Shown piece after piece: positions 1 to 9,398 of a DNA stretch of 64,000 bases (position 1 is the first letter of the stretch; the number at the start of each line of letters is the position of its first letter). The stretch lies in the NCBI RefSeq assembly GCF_030845995.1, contig NZ_CP132719.1, positions 1,116,001 to 1,180,000 on the forward strand, read 5' to 3'. The stretch is from Geothrix sp. 21YS21S-4 (lineage in GTDB: Bacteria; Acidobacteriota; Holophagae; Holophagales; Holophagaceae). A program made the position numbers and the translations under genes. The notes beneath the pieces are model-generated. The model saw only the letters and a program-made list of their open reading frames with translations. It made no database searches and had not been told where the DNA came from.

Positions 1-22
1 GCACATTTTGGACGCGAGCCGA

Positions 23-3000
23 ATGATGTTGCCTCCGCCCCCAGGGCCCTTTCTCCAGAAGACGGTGCAGCGGGTGGTGGTGGCCTTGGCGACCTGCGCC
101 CTCGCGCTGGTGGTGCTGGGGATCGCCGGCAGGCTTTTGGGCGTGGACGTGCTGTTGACCTTCGGATCGGGCCAGGCCCTCCGGCCGCCCGTGGGCCTGG
201 GGCTGATGGGCCTCCTGGCGGTGGCGATTCTCCTGGCTGAGGGACGCCCCCGCTCGGCGCCCCTCCGGCGGCTTGCCGCGGGGATGGCGGTAGGGGCGGG
301 GATCGCGGGCGCGGTCCTTCCGCTGGGCGGCTGGAGTTCCGGGACCATGGCCGTGGCGGTGGTGGGCATCGCCCTTTCCGCCCTTCTGCGGTGGCTCTCG
401 CCCGCGCCGTCCCGGGGCGCGCGGCAGGCCGCGGCGGTGGGCGTGCATGTGCCGCTGGTGATCGGGACGGTGGTGGTGGTCAGCCATGCGGCGGGGGCGC
501 CGTCCCTGTACGAGGCCTCGGCCCTGCCGATGTTCCTGCCCTCCGCGCTGTGCGCGGTGCTGCTGGGCCTGGCGCTCCTACTGGCGGGGGGAAGCGACAT
601 CTGGCCGCTGGCCGCGTTCCAGCTTCTCTCGACCCGAAAGGACGGCCCCAACGGGGATTCCGGTCGCTGGCCGGGGGCGGGCCCGCTGGCGCTTTTCCTG
701 ACGACGGGCGCGGTGATTCTGATCGTCGGGTCGCTCCATCTCCGAAGCCAGCTGCGGAGCGCGCGGCAACAGGCGCAGGAGGAGTTGGCGGCCATCGCCG
801 GCCTCAAGGCGCGGCAGGCCGAGGCCTGGTACGGCGAGCGACACTCCGACGCCGACCAGATGCGCAGCCGCGTCTACCTCCACGCGAGGCTCCGCGATTT
901 CCTCTCGGGCGCTTCGCGGATTCCCGCGGCGGAGGTCGAGGCCTCGCTGAAGGAGCTGCGCCGGGACGTGTATCAGCACGCGGCGCTCGTGGATGGGAAC
1001 GGCCGCGTCCGGTTGGCGGTTCCCGCGGAGGCGGGCGCCGACGAAGTTCTCGCTGAGCCGGCGGACGGCCGCCTGCGCTTGCGGATTCCCCTGGGATCCG
1101 GGGAATCGGGCTGGCTGGTTCTGACGGCGGACATCCGGTCCGCGCTGGGGTCGGGAATCGAGTCCTGGCGGGCCGGCGCGCCCATCGAGACGCTGATGAT
1201 CCCTCCCGGCGGAGTGCCGGGGCTGGTGCTGAATCCGGCCAAGGAAGAGGCGGACCTGGCGACGGGCCGGGACGGGCGCGGGGTGCCCGTGCTGGCTGTG
1301 CTGCGGGACGTGCCGGGGACGCCCTGGCGAGTGGCGGCCAAGGTGGATGCCGCCGGCGTGTACGGCCCGATGCGCCAGCGCGTCTGGGTCACGGGGGCCG
1401 GCCTGATGGCGCTCCTGGCGCTGGCCGCCGCGGTGGTGGGCCTGATGGTGCGCCACCGCGAGGCGGGCATGGTCCACGCCCAGCTGGTCCTGTCGCAGCG
1501 GTTCGAGTGGCTGATGCGCGAAGCCAACGACATCATCCTGCTCCTGGACGAGGAGGGCCGCATCCGCGAGGCGAACCAGCGCGCGGTGGAGAGCTACGGC
1601 TACACGGCGGAAGAACTGAGGGGCAGGTCCATTTCCATGCTGCGCCTGTCCGAAGCGGCCCCGCTCGTGCAGGAACAGCTCGCCCGGCTGCGCGTCGTCG
1701 GCGCCCTGAGGTTCGAGACCCGCCACCGCCGCCGGGACGGATCGACCTTTCCGGTGGAGGTCAGCTCGCGGCTGGTCCGGCTGGACGGCGAACGGGGCGT
1801 GATCAGCTTCATGCGCGACATCTCCGAGCGGGAGGCGCGCCAGCACGAGATCCAGCGGATGACGCAGCTCTATGCCGCGCTCAGCCAGGTCAACCAGGCC
1901 ATCGTCTGGTCCGCCACGCGCGAGACGCTGTTCGCCAAGATCTGCGGCGCCATGGTGGTCTTCGGCAAGTTCTCCATGGCCTGGATCGGCTGGGAGGATC
2001 CCGCCACCCACCGCGTGGAGGTGGTGGGGCGCCACGGCGACACCACGGGCCTCCTGGATCGCGTGGTGGTCCGGGCCGACCAGTCCTCCGAGGGCCAGGG
2101 CGCCGTGGGCCAGGCCATCCGCCTAGGACGGCCGTGCATCCTGAACGACTTCATCGCCGCCCAGGCTTCTTCCCCATGGCGGGAGGAACTGGTGGCCGCG
2201 GGCTTCGCCTCCATCGCGGCGTTTCCCATCCGCGAGGGCGGCGAAGTGCGCGGCGCCCTGACCGTCTACGCCCACGAGAAGGATTTCTTCGGGGTGCAGG
2301 AAGTGGCTCTGCTGGAAGAGGCGGCCGTCGACATCTCCTTTGCGCTCGATCACCTGGCCGGGGAAGCGCGGCGGCGCGAGGTGGAGCTGGCGCTCCAGGA
2401 GAGCGAGCGGTCGCTCCGCGAGGCCCAGCAGGCGGGCGGCGTCGGCACCTACGCCTGGGACATCCGCGCGGATTCCTGGAAGAGCAGTGCTCAACTGGAT
2501 CGGATCTTCGGCGTGGGTCCCGATCATCCCCGCACCCTGGAGAGCTGGAGGGCGCTGGTGGTGCCGGAAGCCCGGGAGCGGATGGAGCGCTACGTGGCGG
2601 GCCTCGTGGCGCGGCACGAAGCCTTCGATCTGGAATACCCCATCATCCGCGTGAGCGACGGCGTCCGCCGGTGGGTCCACGGCCGGGGCGAACTCCACTA
2701 CGACGAGGAGGGCCACCCCCGGGCCCTGGTGGGCATCATCCAGGACATCACGGACCGCAAGCAGGACGAGGAGGCGCTGCGGAAGGTCACGGTGGCCGTG
2801 GAACAGAGCCCGCTCTCCATCGTGATCACCGATCCCGAGGGCCGGATCGAGTACGTGAATCCGGCGTTCACGGCCACCACGCACTACGCCGCGGAGGAGG
2901 CCCTCGGGCGCAATCCCCGCATCCTCAAGTCCCCGTCGACGCCGCCCGAGCACTACCGCCCGATGTGGGAGGCCCTGGCCCGGGGCGAAGTGTGGCGGGG

Positions 3001-4270
3001 GGAATTCGAGAACCTCCGGAAGGGCGGCGAACCCTTCTATGAGCGAGCCATCCTCGCCCCCGTGCGCGATGAGAAGGGCGACCTCACCGGCTACATTGCC
3101 ATCAAGGAGGACATCACCGGGCTGAAACGCGCCGAGGCCGAGCGGCGGGCCCTGGAAGCGCAGCTCCAGCAGGCCCAAAAGCTGGAGAGCCTGGGCAGCC
3201 TCGCGGGCGGCGTGGCCCACGACATGAACAACGTCCTGGGCGCCATCCTTGGGCTGGCCTCCAGCCTGCAGGAGAATCCGGACGACCCGCAGGCCCTGGC
3301 GAAGAGCCTGGAGACGATCACCACCGCCTGTCTCCGCGGTCGCGGGGTGGTGAAGAGCCTGCTCTATTTCGCGCGCCAGGATCTCCAGGAGGAGCGTCCC
3401 CTCGACCTGAACGCCCTCGTGCGCGAGATGGGCCACCTCCTCAGCCACACCACGCTCAAGCGGATCCACCTCGAAATGGATCTCGCGCCGGACCTCCGGT
3501 GGGTGCGCGGGGACGGCGGCGCCCTCAGCCACGCGATCATGAACCTGTGCGTCAACGCCATGGACGCCATGCCCGGCGGCGGCACCCTCGCCATCTCCAC
3601 CCGCGCGAGCGCCAACGGCGGGGTGGAGCTGCGGGTGAAGGACACCGGCGAAGGCATGTCGCCGGAGGTGCTCGCCAAGGCGATGGAGCCGTTCTTCTCC
3701 ACCAAGCCGCAGGGGAAGGGGACCGGCCTGGGCCTGGCGATGGTCTACGGCACGATGAAGGCCCATGAAGGCAACCTGGAACTGTCCAGCGTCCTGGGGG
3801 CCGGAACCGAGGCGATCCTGCGTTTCCCGCCCTTCCGTGTGGAGTCCGCCATGCTTCCCGAACCGACGCCGCGGCCCGAGCCCGAGGCCCTGCAACCGCT
3901 CCGCATCCTCCTGGTGGACGACGACGAACTGATCCGCGATTCCCTGGGGCCCATGCTGGAGATGCTCGACCACGAAGTGACGCTGGCCGCCAGCGCCGAG
4001 GAGGCGCTGCAGCTCATGGAGGAGGGACTCGCGCCGGAGCTGGTTCTCCTCGACATGAACATGCCCGGCCTGGGCGGCCCCGAGGCTCTTCCGCGGCTCC
4101 GCGCCCTGCGGCCCGGCATTCCCGTGATCCTGTCCACCGGCTACAGCGACCAGGAAATGGCTCCGCTCCTGGCCGCCCACCCCGGCGTCACCAGCATCCG
4201 AAAGCCCTTCACGGCGAAGGAGATCCAACAGAAGATCGCGACCCTCGCGATCCAGCCCGCCAAGGACTGA
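23..4270 (+). CDS. Membrane hybrid sensor histidine kinase (PAS-GAF-PAS-PAS-HisKA-HATPase-REC)
   Basis: A large hybrid histidine kinase, about 1,415 residues. The N-terminal 200 residues are a run of hydrophobic segments. Further membrane segments near 222-237 and 457-477 enclose a probable periplasmic sensing region. Then come a PAS domain (about 495-605), a GAF domain (620-780), two more PAS domains (800-910, 925-1030), a HisKA domain with the phospho-acceptor in 'GGVAHDMNNVLG' (His about 1066), an HATPase domain with 'DTGEGM' and 'GKGTGLGLAM' boxes, and a C-terminal receiver with 'LLVDDDELIRD' and its acceptor Asp in 'VLLDMNMP' (about 1344). It probably autophosphorylates and passes phosphate to its own receiver, then to an unseen partner. 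The ATG at 23 was chosen over a TTG at 8. The frame stays open to the window edge, so a more upstream start is possible. No output partner is adjacent; the ligand is unknown. Confidence 0.93.
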   Translation: MMLPPPPGPFLQKTVQRVVVALATCALALVVLGIAGRLLGVDVLLTFGSGQALRPPVGLGLMGLLAVAILLAEGRPRSAPLRRLAAGMAVGAGIAGAVLPLGGWSSGTMAVAVVGIALSALLRWLSPAPSRGARQAAAVGVHVPLVIGTVVVVSHAAGAPSLYEASALPMFLPSALCAVLLGLALLLAGGSDIWPLAAFQLLSTRKDGPNGDSGRWPGAGPLALFLTTGAVILIVGSLHLRSQLRSARQQAQEELAAIAGLKARQAEAWYGERHSDADQMRSRVYLHARLRDFLSGASRIPAAEVEASLKELRRDVYQHAALVDGNGRVRLAVPAEAGADEVLAEPADGRLRLRIPLGSGESGWLVLTADIRSALGSGIESWRAGAPIETLMIPPGGVPGLVLNPAKEEADLATGRDGRGVPVLAVLRDVPGTPWRVAAKVDAAGVYGPMRQRVWVTGAGLMALLALAAAVVGLMVRHREAGMVHAQLVLSQRFEWLMREANDIILLLDEEGRIREANQRAVESYGYTAEELRGRSISMLRLSEAAPLVQEQLARLRVVGALRFETRHRRRDGSTFPVEVSSRLVRLDGERGVISFMRDISEREARQHEIQRMTQLYAALSQVNQAIVWSATRETLFAKICGAMVVFGKFSMAWIGWEDPATHRVEVVGRHGDTTGLLDRVVVRADQSSEGQGAVGQAIRLGRPCILNDFIAAQASSPWREELVAAGFASIAAFPIREGGEVRGALTVYAHEKDFFGVQEVALLEEAAVDISFALDHLAGEARRREVELALQESERSLREAQQAGGVGTYAWDIRADSWKSSAQLDRIFGVGPDHPRTLESWRALVVPEARERMERYVAGLVARHEAFDLEYPIIRVSDGVRRWVHGRGELHYDEEGHPRALVGIIQDITDRKQDEEALRKVTVAVEQSPLSIVITDPEGRIEYVNPAFTATTHYAAEEALGRNPRILKSPSTPPEHYRPMWEALARGEVWRGEFENLRKGGEPFYERAILAPVRDEKGDLTGYIAIKEDITGLKRAEAERRALEAQLQQAQKLESLGSLAGGVAHDMNNVLGAILGLASSLQENPDDPQALAKSLETITTACLRGRGVVKSLLYFARQDLQEERPLDLNALVREMGHLLSHTTLKRIHLEMDLAPDLRWVRGDGGALSHAIMNLCVNAMDAMPGGGTLAISTRASANGGVELRVKDTGEGMSPEVLAKAMEPFFSTKPQGKGTGLGLAMVYGTMKAHEGNLELSSVLGAGTEAILRFPPFRVESAMLPEPTPRPEPEALQPLRILLVDDDELIRDSLGPMLEMLDHEVTLAASAEEALQLMEEGLAPELVLLDMNMPGLGGPEALPRLRALRPGIPVILSTGYSDQEMAPLLAAHPGVTSIRKPFTAKEIQQKIATLAIQPAKD

Positions 4271-4360
4271 ATCCTGCCCCTGTCCCTTCATGCCACTTGC
4301 ATTCAAAGAATAAGGATCATCGCCAAGACGGCCCACTACCAACAAACGTGCAACCAGGGA

Positions 4361-4840
4361 TCAAGTAGCGAATGCCTCATCCTGAGTGGCCGCCTTGATG
4401 GGAAGTCTCGTTTCCATGTCTAGGCCGAAACGCCCGTACGGGGTGACGTGCGCGGTCAGCAGGGGGCTCAGGGCCGCCAGATCCCTGGGCGTCATGCGCC
4501 CGAGCAATTTGGGATCCTCCAGCACCTCCTGGATCATGAGCATGTTGATGTAGACGAGGCAGGATTGGAGCAAATGCAGGCAGAGAACGCTCATCTCCTG
4601 GTCTTCTTTTCGGTTCGTGGCCAGCTCGCCCTTTTTCCCGAAGAGGATGAAATCATTTGTGCCGTTCCAATTCTCCACCACGTTCAAGCCCTCGTTTACC
4701 TCGCGGCGCAGTTCCTCAGAAGCCAGATAGCGACAGAGGAAGATGGTCCTGATGGCCTTCCCTAATTCGGTGAAGGCCTTGTAAGCCGGGTGCTGGACGT
4801 TGTGTCGCGTGAACCGCCGCAGAAGACTTTCCGCATCGGC
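4361..4840 (-). pseudogene. tnpA: Tn3-family transposase TnpA, C-terminal fragment
   Basis: The fragment encodes the conserved C-terminal end of Tn3-family DDE transposases. Starting inside the reading frame one sees '[20 protein letters not shown]', then '[19 protein letters not shown]', then '[20 protein letters not shown]', '[19 protein letters not shown]' and a tail with '[14 protein letters not shown]' and '[17 protein letters not shown]'. The first in-frame Met is at 4687, but the homologous reading continues upstream to about 4840. There a +1 shift would be needed to join the 'FRNGEQ' sequence read just beyond. Roughly 160 of about 1,000 residues remain, so most of the protein and the start are gone. 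The true C-terminus appears present. It forms a pair with the resolvase fragment on the other strand. Confidence 0.85.
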
Positions 4841-4845
4841 TGTTC

Positions 4846-5274
4846 CCCGTTACGGAACTCACCAGGTGGGGACGGAGCACCATGGATCTGGTGCAGACCC
4901 TTCATGATCTGCAGGCATGGAATGTGTCCCTGATCGCACAGACTGGCCTCCAGTTCGACCTGAGCACACCCCAGGGCAAGCTCATCGCCTCCTTGATGGC
5001 AGCCCTCTCTGAATTCGAGCGAGATCTGCTCAGAGAGCGCATCCGTTCCGGATTCGCGGCGGCGAAGGCCAAGGGAAAAACGTTCGGGCGGAAGCCTGGA
5101 GAACGACCGAAATCCGACCGCCTCGCCCCCAAAGTGCTGCGTCTCTTGGAACAGGGGAAGTCCTACCGCATGATTGCCAAGGAAGTGGATCTCAGCATCA
5201 ACACCATCATGGGCATCGCCCATCGGGAGCGTGAACAAGGGCGCATGCTATCAGAGGAAACCCCTCTGAATTAG
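4846..5274 (+). pseudogene. tnpR: Tn3-family serine resolvase/invertase, 5'-truncated
   Basis: This is the rear two-thirds of a small serine recombinase. The frame shows '[20 protein letters not shown]', 'GLQFDLSTPQGKLIASLMAA' and 'LSEFERDLLRERIRSGFAAA', the end of the resolvase catalytic domain and the long E helix. A helix-turn-helix region with 'LLEQGKSYRMIAKEVDLSIN' closes it. The N-terminal 60 or so residues, including the catalytic serine of the 'R(V/I)S' motif, are absent, and the frame runs into a stop at about 4810. An internal ATG at 4882 could still start a DNA-binding remnant of 130 residues. It should not be catalytically active. Confidence 0.85.
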
Positions 5275-5337
5275 GCTATCGTTGTTCATTAGAACGTATC
5301 GCCCCGCGAGTTCGATGTTACCAACTCATAGGAAAGC

Positions 5338-5354
5338 CCCCGGCTGTGCCGGGG
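5338..5354 (+). repeat. IS200 left-end hairpin
   Basis: CCCCGGC-TGT-GCCGGGG, a 7-bp perfect stem with a 3-nt loop. It lies about 80 bp before the transposase start and matches the right-end hairpin almost exactly. Confidence 0.8.
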
Positions 5355-5436
5355 AGGCAGTAGATGTTTGACATATACAGGAGTCCACCGCAGAAATCTT
5401 CATGTGAGCCGCCAAGCACACATGAGGAGAACTGAG

Positions 5437-5865
5437 ATGGACTCAGAAGAAAGTCTAAGCCACTCCAGATGGGAGTGTAAGTACCACGTGGTCTTTGTGC
5501 CGAAGTGTCGGAGGAAGACGATCTACGAGAAGTTGAGGCCGCACCTTGGAGAAGTCCTGAAGAAGCTGGCAGAGCAGAAGGAAAGCCGAATCATTGAGGG
5601 GCACCTGATGGGTGACCATGTCCATATGCTGATTTCAATTCCACCGAAGTATTCGGTATCGCAGGTGATCGGATTCATCAAGGGGAAGAGCGCCATTCAC
5701 CTGGCTCGAGTCTACGGAGAGAGGAAGCGGAACTTTGTTGGGCAGCATTTCTGGGCCCGAGGATATTTCGTATCGACCGTGGGGCGCGACGAAGCAACAG
5801 TGCGGGAATACATCCGTCGACAAGAAAGGGAGGACCAGCGCTTGGAGCAGATGTTGCCTTGGTAG
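5437..5865 (+). CDS. tnpA: IS200/IS605-family Y1 transposase
   Basis: A 142-residue HUH single-strand transposase. The HUH pair is in 'GDHVHMLISIPP' and the nucleophilic tyrosine in 'VREYIRRQE'. The N-terminal 'CKYHVVFVPKCRRK' and the 'RGYFVSTVGRDEATVREYI' block are family hallmarks, and the length is normal. It would cut and rejoin the hairpin ends of the surrounding element as single-stranded DNA. The ATG at 5437 was chosen because AGGAG lies 8 nt upstream (5424-5428); the same frame is open to 5368. No damage is visible. Base composition is somewhat lower in G+C than the chromosomal genes nearby. Confidence 0.93.
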   Translation: MDSEESLSHSRWECKYHVVFVPKCRRKTIYEKLRPHLGEVLKKLAEQKESRIIEGHLMGDHVHMLISIPPKYSVSQVIGFIKGKSAIHLARVYGERKRNFVGQHFWARGYFVSTVGRDEATVREYIRRQEREDQRLEQMLPW

Positions 5866-5950
5866 GGGTGGCCACCATGAGGTGGCACCGATGAAATGGG
5901 GCCGCGTTAGCGACCCCTCTTAGCCGCTTTGAGCGGCTCACTTGATAAAG

Positions 5951-5969
5951 CCCCCGGCTCTGCCGGGGG
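5951..5969 (+). repeat. IS200 right-end hairpin
   Basis: CCCCCGGC-TCT-GCCGGGGG, an 8-bp perfect stem with a 3-nt loop, the partner of the left-end hairpin. It lies 85 bp beyond the transposase stop. Confidence 0.8.
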
Positions 5970-6071
5970 ATATTTACTTGTTTCCCTCTACCGAGACCTC
6001 CGCCCGCGATGGGTTCCCTGGGGGCTTCAGCAATTACTAGCATTTATTTGGGGCATCTGTTGGAGTCCATC

Positions 6072-9000
6072 ATGAGGCGCATCTTTAGCCTTCTAGTTAT
6101 TTTTTTAATATGGGTACCGGCCTCGGCATCTCATGAATTCCTCGTCAAGCCAATGGGTGCAAGCGCAAGCTCCAAGATAGGCGATGACTACAGCGCCGAA
6201 AAGGCGATAAATGGCGTCGGCCTAGATTCGGACCTGTTGACCAATATGGACATCCCATCCAAATGGCCATCTCATCATATCGATCAGAGTACAAATTGGA
6301 TCTCCGGGACGGAGAAATTTGGAACCGGCAAAAGTATCGATTTCGATTTAGGGGCAACCTTTGTTGTTTCAGGCTTCCATGCCTGGAATTACTACAACCC
6401 AGGGAATGCAAGTAGTCGTGGCGCCAAATTGGTCGAAATTCAGTATTTAAGCAATCAGTGGGATTGGATCAGCACCCAAGAATCTATGACGCTTGATCAA
6501 GCTCCCTCGACTTGGGACGGGTACACAGGTGTTGACTATCGTTTATCTAACCCAATAACCGCCAGAAAAATACGCTTCCTGATCAAGAATAATTGGGGTG
6601 ATATTGAAAATATTGTCTCCATCGGAGAGGTGCGTTTTTTTGCACAATCTGTCGTTAATTTGGCTCCTAAATTTATAGTGAAGCCTGTAGGTGCCAATGC
6701 CAGTTCCCTTTGGTCGACGGTGTACGATTCAACTAACACCATAACCGGTAGGGGATTGTCGGTCGATCTTAAAACTGGCGCAAGCGTCCCCTCTGTTTGG
6801 CCCGACCACCAAATCGACCAGGGCACCCATTGGATTTCCGGAACCGAAGAATTTGGGATCGGCAAATCGATCGAGTTCGATCTTGGGGGAAGTTACATAC
6901 TTTCAAAATTCCATGTTTGGAACTATTGCAACACTTTTAATGCCAGCAACCGTGGTGCAAAGGATGTGACCTTTCAATACCAAGACATCACCGGCATCTG
7001 GGTAGATGCAGGTGTATATCAATTTGATATTGGTCCGAACGGATGGGGAGGCAGTTTTGCTGGCTCCGATTACACCCTGCCCTGCGAAATAACTGCACGG
7101 AACGTCCGATTCCTGATCCATAGCAATTGGGGTGACCCAGATCACCTCACCTCCATCGGCGAGGTAAGGTTCATCGCTGAGACCTTTCTCGCCAAACCCA
7201 TGAGTGCCGAGGCTAGCTCATTCTGGAGTCAATCGTTCCTACCTGGAAACGCCATCAACGGTTCCGGTTTGTCCTTCGACTTGACAACTGGCATGACGTC
7301 CGGCATTTGGCCCATGCACGGCGCCACCCAGGAAGACCACTGGATATCTGGAACGGAACCGTTCGGTAATGAAAAGTGGATTCAGTTCGATCTTGGGAAC
7401 ACACAGTTCATCACTGGGTTCCATGTTTGGAACTACAACAACACCTCCAATTCCAGCAACCGAGGTGTCAAGAATGTTGTTTTTCAGTATCAAGATGGGA
7501 CAGGGAACTGGGTCAATGCTGGAACTTTCATCTTTTTAAAGGGAGCTTCTTCTTGGGAGGGGGAAACTGGGGCCAATTACTTCCTGGAGAGCGGAGTAAC
7601 TGCACGGAAAGTCCGGTTCATCATTTCGAGCAACTGGGGCGACTCATCTAATTTAGTTTCTATTGGGGAGCTTCGTTTTTTCATAGCTCCTCGTGTCGTC
7701 AAGTCCAGCGACCTCATGGCGGTAACCCTTCAGCTCCAACCCGGAAGTGCTATGGCTAGCTCCACTTGGTCCCAGCCCTATCTGCCCATCAATGCCATTA
7801 ACGGCTCCGGGTTATTCGGTAACTTCCCAGTTGGAAACCTGGCAGGAAGTTGGCCAATGCATGGAGCAACACAGGAGGACCATTGGATTTCCGGGACCGA
7901 GCCTTTCGGAAACGGCAAGTGGATCCAATTTGATTTCGATAATCCCAGACTCATTTCTGGTTTTCACGCATGGAATTACAATAATACTTCCAATAATAGT
8001 AGTCGTGGCGCGAAGGATGTGAGCCTCCAGATTCTAGGCGATTCGGCCGCTTGGTCTTCAACCGATTCATTTCAATTCAAGCAAGGAACTTCCACTTGGG
8101 CTGGTGAGCCCGGGTATGACTACATTTTAAACAAGCCTATCCTTGCGCAAAAGTTGCGTTTCCTGGTTTCCAGCAACTGGAGTGACCCAGAAAACCTAGT
8201 TTCAATTGGGGAAGTTCGATTCCTAAGTCCGGTGATAAGACAGAAGGAGTTTCAGGTCGGATGGTATGACCAAATCGATTACAACTCCAACTCTCCAGAC
8301 GAAATGGTTTCTGTTGGGGCAGGAATTTCGCTGATGTATATTTATAATTCCACAAATGAACAAGTTAAGGCCAAGCTTGATCAAGCGGCAAAGTACAACC
8401 TAAAAATCATTCTGGAGCTTCCACGACGCTGGATAACCGCAATTTCCAATGGCGATACTCAAGCTGAGGAAAACATAAACAACTTTGTCCGCCAATTCGA
8501 CAAGCATCCTGCGCTAGCAGGATGGTACACAGCGGATGAACCCTCGGAAGGAGATTATCCAGGATGTAAAAAGGCCTATGAGCTGATCAAGCAGTCGAGC
8601 GTTGGCTTCCCATATTCATCAAAGCCCGTATTCATCGTTTTTTGCTTCACAGATAACCTGCCAAACCTGTTTTCAGATAGCTACGACATCGCACTTATCG
8701 ACAACTACCCTTGCAACCAAGGCGACCCCGAATTCACGCTTACCTACCCAGGCCCATACCGTAACGTCATTAACGCCTTCAGCCAAAAAATGAAAGGAAT
8801 CGGTAAGCCTTGGTGGGCCGTGTTGCAGGGAGTCGGAAGGGTTCCCAGCGAGCCGACATGGTATTTCCGCCTGCCAACCTTTAATGAGATGCGCTTCATG
8901 TTGTACTACGCTATCGACCACGGGGCCACCGGCTGGTTGAGCTGGATGTTCAACGCGTGCAAAGAGAGCCAGGCCAGCGTCGATCCCTTCCCCGGCGATG

Positions 9001-9398
9001 GTCAGAGGTGGGCTGATGGAGTGTTCAGCTCACTCGCGGAGGAGATAAGTGTTATCAGCACGGCTTTGGCGGTGGGTCCGTTGCCGAACGAGGTAGAGGT
9101 AGACAACGTGCCACATATTGATGTCCCAAAAAATTGGCCGATTGTCTGCCATCTTTGGATGGATCCCAATTCCCAGGATCTGTATTTAATTGCGATTAAC
9201 CAGGTGCAACCCCGGGTGAAGGTTTCGATGAAATTTAAAGTGGACAACCGCTTTGTTATTGCTGCTATACCCCTGTTTGAAAATCGCGGTAGCCTACCAG
9301 TTTCTAGCGATGGGTCACTTACTGACGACTTCAGCAGTTGTGGTGTTCATGTCTATAAGCTAATTTGCAGTGAACCGTCGCCAGTCTCCCGGAACTGA
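6072..9398 (+). CDS. Secreted protein with four discoidin-like (F5/8 type C) domains and a glycoside-hydrolase-like barrel
   Basis: About 1,108 residues with a signal peptide (MRRIFSLLVIFLIWVPASAS). Four related domains follow at about 24-191, 202-369, 373-537 and 550-719. Each holds an 'HWISGTE-FG--K-I-FDLG' block, an 'F-H-WNY-N---S-RG-K' block and an 'ARK-RF-I-SNWGD---L-SIGE-RF' end, which suggests discoidin/F5/8C beta-sandwiches that bind carbohydrate. The rest (about 727-1000) resembles a TIM-barrel glycosidase: 'IILELPRRW', then 'LAGWYTADEPSE' with a likely acid/base Glu near 823, then 'TGWLSWMFN'. Substrate and activity are unproven; a degenerate barrel is possible. The start at 6072 gives the signal peptide and has GGAG upstream. 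The gene is visibly AT-richer than its neighbours and sits next to transposon debris, which suggests recent acquisition. Confidence 0.8.
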   Translation: MRRIFSLLVIFLIWVPASASHEFLVKPMGASASSKIGDDYSAEKAINGVGLDSDLLTNMDIPSKWPSHHIDQSTNWISGTEKFGTGKSIDFDLGATFVVSGFHAWNYYNPGNASSRGAKLVEIQYLSNQWDWISTQESMTLDQAPSTWDGYTGVDYRLSNPITARKIRFLIKNNWGDIENIVSIGEVRFFAQSVVNLAPKFIVKPVGANASSLWSTVYDSTNTITGRGLSVDLKTGASVPSVWPDHQIDQGTHWISGTEEFGIGKSIEFDLGGSYILSKFHVWNYCNTFNASNRGAKDVTFQYQDITGIWVDAGVYQFDIGPNGWGGSFAGSDYTLPCEITARNVRFLIHSNWGDPDHLTSIGEVRFIAETFLAKPMSAEASSFWSQSFLPGNAINGSGLSFDLTTGMTSGIWPMHGATQEDHWISGTEPFGNEKWIQFDLGNTQFITGFHVWNYNNTSNSSNRGVKNVVFQYQDGTGNWVNAGTFIFLKGASSWEGETGANYFLESGVTARKVRFIISSNWGDSSNLVSIGELRFFIAPRVVKSSDLMAVTLQLQPGSAMASSTWSQPYLPINAINGSGLFGNFPVGNLAGSWPMHGATQEDHWISGTEPFGNGKWIQFDFDNPRLISGFHAWNYNNTSNNSSRGAKDVSLQILGDSAAWSSTDSFQFKQGTSTWAGEPGYDYILNKPILAQKLRFLVSSNWSDPENLVSIGEVRFLSPVIRQKEFQVGWYDQIDYNSNSPDEMVSVGAGISLMYIYNSTNEQVKAKLDQAAKYNLKIILELPRRWITAISNGDTQAEENINNFVRQFDKHPALAGWYTADEPSEGDYPGCKKAYELIKQSSVGFPYSSKPVFIVFCFTDNLPNLFSDSYDIALIDNYPCNQGDPEFTLTYPGPYRNVINAFSQKMKGIGKPWWAVLQGVGRVPSEPTWYFRLPTFNEMRFMLYYAIDHGATGWLSWMFNACKESQASVDPFPGDGQRWADGVFSSLAEEISVISTALAVGPLPNEVEVDNVPHIDVPKNWPIVCHLWMDPNSQDLYLIAINQVQPRVKVSMKFKVDNRFVIAAIPLFENRGSLPVSSDGSLTDDFSSCGVHVYKLICSEPSPVSRN

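Larger units (their letters stand above)
4361..5274. mobile_element. Deleted remnant of a divergent Tn3-family transposon
   Basis: Two broken Tn3-family genes lie head to head. The C-terminal end of a TnpA transposase reads leftward and the C-terminal part of a serine resolvase reads rightward, meeting near 4840-4862. In Tn3-subgroup elements tnpA and tnpR diverge from a central res site. Loss of the middle, with both 5' halves and res, would give exactly this arrangement. I could not find the usual 38-bp terminal inverted repeats on either side. The remnant is not autonomous. It sits at the left of an accessory island that also holds an IS200-type element and an AT-richer gene. Confidence 0.75.
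5331..5972 (+). mobile_element. IS200/IS605-family insertion sequence (IS200 type, tnpA only)
   Basis: A single Y1-transposase gene is flanked by two nearly identical GC-rich hairpins. The left one is at 5338-5354 and the right one at 5951-5969, both preceded by 'AAAGCCCCCGGCT'. Such subterminal hairpins, rather than inverted repeats, are how IS200/IS605 elements present their single-stranded ends to TnpA. Two extra hairpins follow the gene (5871-5886 and 5922-5938). No tnpB is present. The element looks intact and possibly active. Exact end nucleotides cannot be fixed without an empty site. Confidence 0.85.

Noticed and set aside
2123-4345. Long minus-strand open frame opposite the histidine kinase
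   Set aside because: Low-complexity His/Gly/Arg-rich translation typical of a G+C shadow. The plus strand encodes clear kinase and receiver motifs.
4271-4360. 38-bp Tn3-type terminal inverted repeat near the transposase end
   Set aside because: No GGGG-starting conserved end or matching inverse copy was found on either side of the remnant.
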